Shown here piece after piece: positions 59,771 through 64,000 of a stretch of 64,000 nt of DNA. Where the stretch lies: the NCBI RefSeq assembly GCF_000004195.4, contig NC_030678.2, positions 84,418,904 through 84,482,903 of the forward strand. Direction: 5' to 3'. Source of the stretch: Xenopus tropicalis (Eukaryota > Chordata > Amphibia > Anura > Pipidae). The stretch's first letter is position 1; every line of letters starts with the position of its first letter. The translations under genes were made by a program, and so were the position numbers. Under the pieces are notes generated by a model. That model ran no database searches, was not told the origin of the DNA, and saw nothing but the letters and a program-made list of their open reading frames with translations.

Positions 59771-59888
59771 TACTGTAGAAATGACCAGAAACACCGAGAT
59801 CTCTTGTGAAAAAAACAGCGGTTTATGCTGTTTTAAAAATACACGTTTTTTTCACAAGAGATCTGTGTTTCTGGTCATTTCTACAGTA
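59771..59888. repeat. Long hairpin, ~44-bp stem
   Basis: The left arm 59771-59816 and right arm 59845-59888 pair completely except for two extra bases on the left, leaving a 28-nt loop. The outer sequence is tactgtagaaatgaccag. It is likely a tiny fold-back element next to TA-rich DNA. Confidence 0.88.
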
Positions 59889-59937
59889 TTGGAATCCTTT
59901 ACCGTGCATGTATGATATGTAGCAGTGTGCCATCCTT

Positions 59938-59939
59938 TG

Positions 59940-59988
<49 letters not shown>

Positions 59989-60032
59989 ATATATAAATAA
60001 ATATACACACATTACACAAACACACATCACAC

Positions 60033-60064
<32 letters not shown>

Positions 60065-60108
60065 AATGTGTGTATATTTATATATAGATATATATATTTA
60101 TTTTTTTC
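59938..60108. repeat. TA/CA microsatellite cluster
   Basis: Runs of TA, then cacac, then TATA with gtgtgtg lie 65-235 bp before the epha10 exon at 60173. They give Ile-Tyr frames on both strands that are not genes. Confidence 0.92.
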
Positions 60109-60172
60109 AGCATGCATTTAATCAGACTTCATATTTACAGTTTTTTTTTCTTGTGTTTTTCACTTCCTGCAG

Positions 60173-60376
60173 AAGAATGACGGACAACTGACAGTTCCTC
60201 AGCTGATAGGGATGCTTACTGGCATTGCTTCAGGAATGAAATATCTCACAGAAATGAGTTATATACACAAGTGCCTTGCTGCAAATAAGATTCTAGTAAA
60301 CTCCAACCTTGTCTGCAAAATATCTGGATTTCGGCAGATGCAAGAAGATAAACTTGATACAATCTTCTCCACTATG
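60173..60376 (+). CDS. epha10: epha10 exon: pseudokinase catalytic and activation loops
   Basis: This 204-nt exon is in phase 0 at both ends (acceptor cttcctgcag, donor gtaaat). The usual Eph exon is 210 nt; the two missing codons fall in the activation loop, as in human EPHA10 from memory. Helix E reads [19 protein letters not shown]. The catalytic loop is [14 protein letters not shown] where active Ephs have HRDLAARNIL: the base Asp is Cys and the metal-binding Asn is Lys. The metal-binding DFG is GFR within KISGFRQMQ. The activation-loop tyrosine position is Phe (TIFST). Every residue needed for phosphotransfer in this exon is therefore missing. Confidence 0.94.
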
Positions 60377-61166
<790 letters not shown>

Positions 61167-61322
61167 TAATGTTGCTGTATTGCATTGTTATTATAGTTTA
61201 ATGGTGCTGTACTGCATGATTCCATCATAATGAATATGTATTATTTTTCAGTTTTGAGTACCCTTGTCAGTGTCTTCTTGAAAAGTCAGCATAAACCACT
61301 TTTTTACACTAGCTGAATATAT

Positions 61323-61978
61323 AGGGGCTGATTTTTTTTTTTTTTTTTTGCAACAATTCATATAAATTTCAGCAAAATAGATGCTAATTTTTTCCACAAT
61401 TTATTAAATCCTCATCTCAGTAAGTTTTACGTAGCCAGATTTTTATTTTTTGCAATTTTGTTTAAAAAAAAAAAAAATCACAATTAAAAAAAAGTGCACA
61501 CTTGATTCACAGGAATAAACTTCAAATTCTGAAGTTCTCATAAGCAATTAGAGAGTGTTACAGCCTGATTTTATTTAACTCACACCAAATTCTGAACCTT
61601 TAAATACTGGCAATCTAGTTTTCTATTTTCCTATCACTGTCAGTGATTTTCTATATTATCTCATGACTTATACGGAAGCCTAGCGCATACACTTGGGGGC
61701 ATATTTATTATGCTGTCTAAAATGAATTTGCCGAAAAAATGGCGTAAAAAGCTGTGTAAAATAAATGGAGAAGATAGCAGTCTGAAAGCCAGATTTTACA
61801 CAAGTTCCGGCGAAAGTGAAAACGCGTTTTTACATGGTGAAGCCTGGCAATGTGGGGCGAAAGGCTCTAATTTTTACATTGTTGCATTTGTTGCAAATGC
61901 AGTCTGAAATTGTATTGTTTTTTCAGTGATTTTTATGAGTTGTGGCAAAGCAAAAGAAAATGTTAATAAATCAGCAAC
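61323..61978. mobile_element. AT-rich MITE fragments, composite
   Basis: A left end taggggctgattt at about 61322, a second end gggggcatatttatta near 61694 and a right end ttaataaatcagcaacc near 61961 suggest two overlapping or nested MITEs. Borders are uncertain. Confidence 0.4.
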
Positions 61979-61986
61979 CATAATTA

Positions 61987-62255
61987 AAGAACCTATACCC
62001 ATATATATTTAAACATATCCTAAACCTAGAGCAACATCTGTCCCTTATGTTCCCCAAAGGTTATTTTTTTCCATAGAATCCTATTTAAGCTAAGAGGTTT
62101 TTTACTGATTCCCCTTATTTCTGTGATAATAAAACAGTACTTTATACTTGATGGCAATAAAAATAATATAAATCTGTGCAGGTGGCAAAATAATCCTACA
62201 TAACAGAAAGAGTCCTGAGAATTCAAGATAATAGGTCCCATACCTGCATTATAAA
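61987..62255. mobile_element. Kolobok-like MITE, degraded copy
   Basis: Segments such as aataaaacagtactttatac and aataggtcccatacctgcat match the family. Other parts are strongly diverged or missing. Confidence 0.5.
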
Positions 62256-62519
62256 ATGCAATGTAAGAACAAAACCATAAATATAATATAAATACAGACT
62301 TTAGTCCTAAATATGAATGAGAATAATTTTGCTATATACAATATAATCTAAATTAAACATTATTTTGTACATTGTATATAACATCATTGCAATGATTTTT
62401 ATTTCGCCTTTGTAATTTGGTGTGTGTTGGCCAAATGCAGTATGTTATAACATATATATACTGTATATATAGTTGTGTATAGTATGTGTTTAATATTTAT
62501 ATATTTTCCCCAACTATAG

Positions 62520-62713
62520 GTCATCAAAGCTATAGAAGATGGTTTTCGGCTACCGGCACCAATCAGCTGCCCCCCTTACCTCCATCAGCTGATGCTAGAT
62601 TGCTGGCAGAAAGACAGAAATGAAAGACCAAAATTCACTCACATCCACAGCATTCTAAGTAAACATGGACAGAGTCCTGACAAAAGTAAATCTACAACAT
62701 CCACAATAAACAG
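62520..62713 (+). CDS. epha10: epha10 exon: end of kinase domain and linker to SAM
   Basis: This exon is 194 nt, the canonical Eph length, entering in phase 0 after ccaactatag and leaving in phase 2 before gtatac. It encodes [20 protein letters not shown], then [19 protein letters not shown] (helices G-H with the conserved Arg-Pro) and HIHSILSK, followed by a Ser/Thr/Lys-rich linker ending in SINR-like residues. The frame stays open into the intron to 62960, without Eph similarity. The SAM-domain exon was not found in the remaining 1.3 kb and is expected beyond the window. Confidence 0.94.
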
Positions 62714-64000
62714 GTATACTACTGCCTTTTGTACAAATCCTATTTATTTTTCAATAAAAGTTAAGTTGGAAAAAAAAGAGGAGTCACATTGCCTAGTCTC
62801 ACCAACATTGCCTAGTTTCTGTACTATAATCCAAGAGCTGTTTACCCATACACTTTTGATATCCATTATTTTCCTGAAAAAACAAATAAACAAACTTATG
62901 AGGGCTCATTTACAATTATTGTTTAAAGAAAACACAAACCAGTCAGAGTTTGTTCTCTGAACAAGGTGACAATGCTAAAATATCCAAGATGGTGACCATA
63001 TCTGAAGGGCTGAATGAAGAAGTGAAGCTGTCAAATAAGGGAGGAGTTTTTTATTTGAATGAAAGATTGGTGTGCACCATTTTCAAATAAGTTATCGTTT
63101 TTCAGTACATTTTCAGTTCACTTAAATGCACAAACTGATTTGCCAGCATGTTGCTGAATTGACTAATTGTAAATGTGATGAATGAAAATAGTTTGGCATT
63201 CAAAACAAGCAAGAAGTAAAAGTGATTAGGTGTAATTTAGGACCTGCATTTGCAGTTGTGGTTGTACAGTATTAGGCATTAACAGTGTTGAGTGAAAAAT
63301 GCAATTCTACTTGTGTTGAAAGAGGCTCCTTGCAGTTCCACATAGTTACTTGTCACTACTTCTGCCCTATCTTGTGATTTGCACACAGTACACTGAGGAT
63401 TAAAACATTGTTCCATGCATATGTTGCTCATAGCAGCCAATCGGATGCTTGCTTTGGTTTTCTAATTGCTGATTGGTTACCCTGGGCAACATCACCGGTA
63501 ATGCGTCACTCCGCCTTTTACACAGCATGATAAATTTACCCCCTATTGATTCAAGGGATCCCTGGAGCTACTGCCACCCTTGAATGCTTACACTAGTTTG
63601 CAATTGCAACAGGTGCAGTGCCACCTAGCGGCAACAATTGTCCTGTGCAGAAAACACACACTGCATTGTGGGTTAAATTGTACTTTGCACAAAGCAGCTG
63701 CATTTGTAAATTACCCATATTATATTTAACATTTTGCTAATGGTGCACCAGGAACACCATTTCAGCTTTAAGGCCCTACTAACAACACCAGTAGACAAAA
63801 GAAGCAATACCCACAGTTTCTCCTTTTAAAGGTGCCGTAAGCTATTTGGAGACATTATAAAAGCGGTTGTTAACTTTGAGCATTTTTTTTTTTTATTAAA
63901 GGTTACATATTTTTAGATACATTAAATAGTCCAATTCTATTTTCTATATTTCAGCCTAGTGGATCACTGTCATATAATGCAAAATCCATTAACTTAAAAG
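62714..64000. other. 3' edge: intron of epha10 running out of the window
   Basis: After the last kinase exon there is no SAM-domain coding sequence. A MITE-like end reading gataaatttacccccta lies near 63528-63544. The rest is unidentified. An AG at 63953-63954 preceded by pyrimidines fails as a SAM acceptor because the required frame stops after about 14 codons. Confidence 0.6.

Larger units (their letters stand above)
55783..60172. other. Intron of epha10, 4.4 kb
   Basis: The intron contains a purine-skewed stretch (about 56555-56965), a hAT-like MITE (57793-57960), a T2-like end at 58453 with a nested hAT-like element (58693-59005), a hairpin (59771-59888) and TA/CA microsatellites just before the next exon. 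Nothing was recognised in about 55800-56550, 57000-57790 and 59020-59760. Confidence 0.8.

Noticed and set aside
62714..62960. Read-through of the last kinase exon into the intron as an alternative end, with AATAAA at 62753
   Set aside because: The polyadenylation-like signal comes well before the in-frame stop at about 62958, so such a transcript would lack a stop codon. The donor gtatac fits the canonical 194-nt exon.
63955..64000. Possible SAM-domain exon after the AG at 63953-63954
   Set aside because: Joined in the required phase it gives about 14 unrelated residues followed by a stop codon.

Overview
The window reads as vertebrate, intron-dominated DNA, most likely from a clawed frog (Xenopus, Pipidae). 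This rests on one Eph receptor gene cut into short exons with consensus GT-AG splice sites and vertebrate exon sizes, and on a dense set of transposon remnants of frog type: Harbinger-like MITEs with TWA target duplications, T2/Kolobok-like MITEs bounded by TTAA, hAT-like elements with 8-bp duplications and a Tc1 element. The species call is an inference from remembered repeat families. No bacterial-style operons, CRISPR arrays, rRNA or tRNA genes were seen.

The only supported cellular gene is a plus-strand Eph receptor, best called epha10. Ten consecutive coding exons (17339-62713, 1375 nt in total) cover the second fibronectin type III domain, the transmembrane helix, the juxtamembrane segment and the whole kinase domain. 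All ten join in phase with no stop codon. Several lengths (125, 163, 186, 62, 150, 194 nt) are the usual Eph lengths. The 5' exons (signal peptide, ligand-binding domain, cysteine-rich region, first FN3) and the SAM exon(s) were not found and presumably lie outside. The kinase is a clear pseudokinase: the VAIK lysine is Gln, HRD reads HKC, the following metal-binding Asn is Lys, and DFG reads GFR. The second juxtamembrane tyrosine and the activation-loop tyrosine are also replaced.

Layout. 1-17338: upstream, probably intronic sequence with a minisatellite, several MITEs including nested ones, and a GC-rich hAT-like element. 17339-35406: the two FN3-2 exons, separated by a 17.8-kb intron that holds a Tc1 transposon with 210-bp terminal repeats and a frameshifted transposase, a locally duplicated region with MITEs, and a young non-autonomous LTR element. 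35407-41518: transmembrane and first juxtamembrane exons, with a 0.9-kb terminal-inverted-repeat element ending 75 bp before the transmembrane exon. 41519-49365: a 7.7-kb intron with a large minisatellite, then the second juxtamembrane exon. 49366-62713: kinase exons. 62714-64000: intron leading toward the unseen SAM exon.

No new multi-gene system was found. The points most worth a second look are the extent of kinase decay in the Eph gene, insertion sites documented by empty paralogous copies inside the window, the near-identical termini of the Tc1 and LTR elements, and several strong palindromes.
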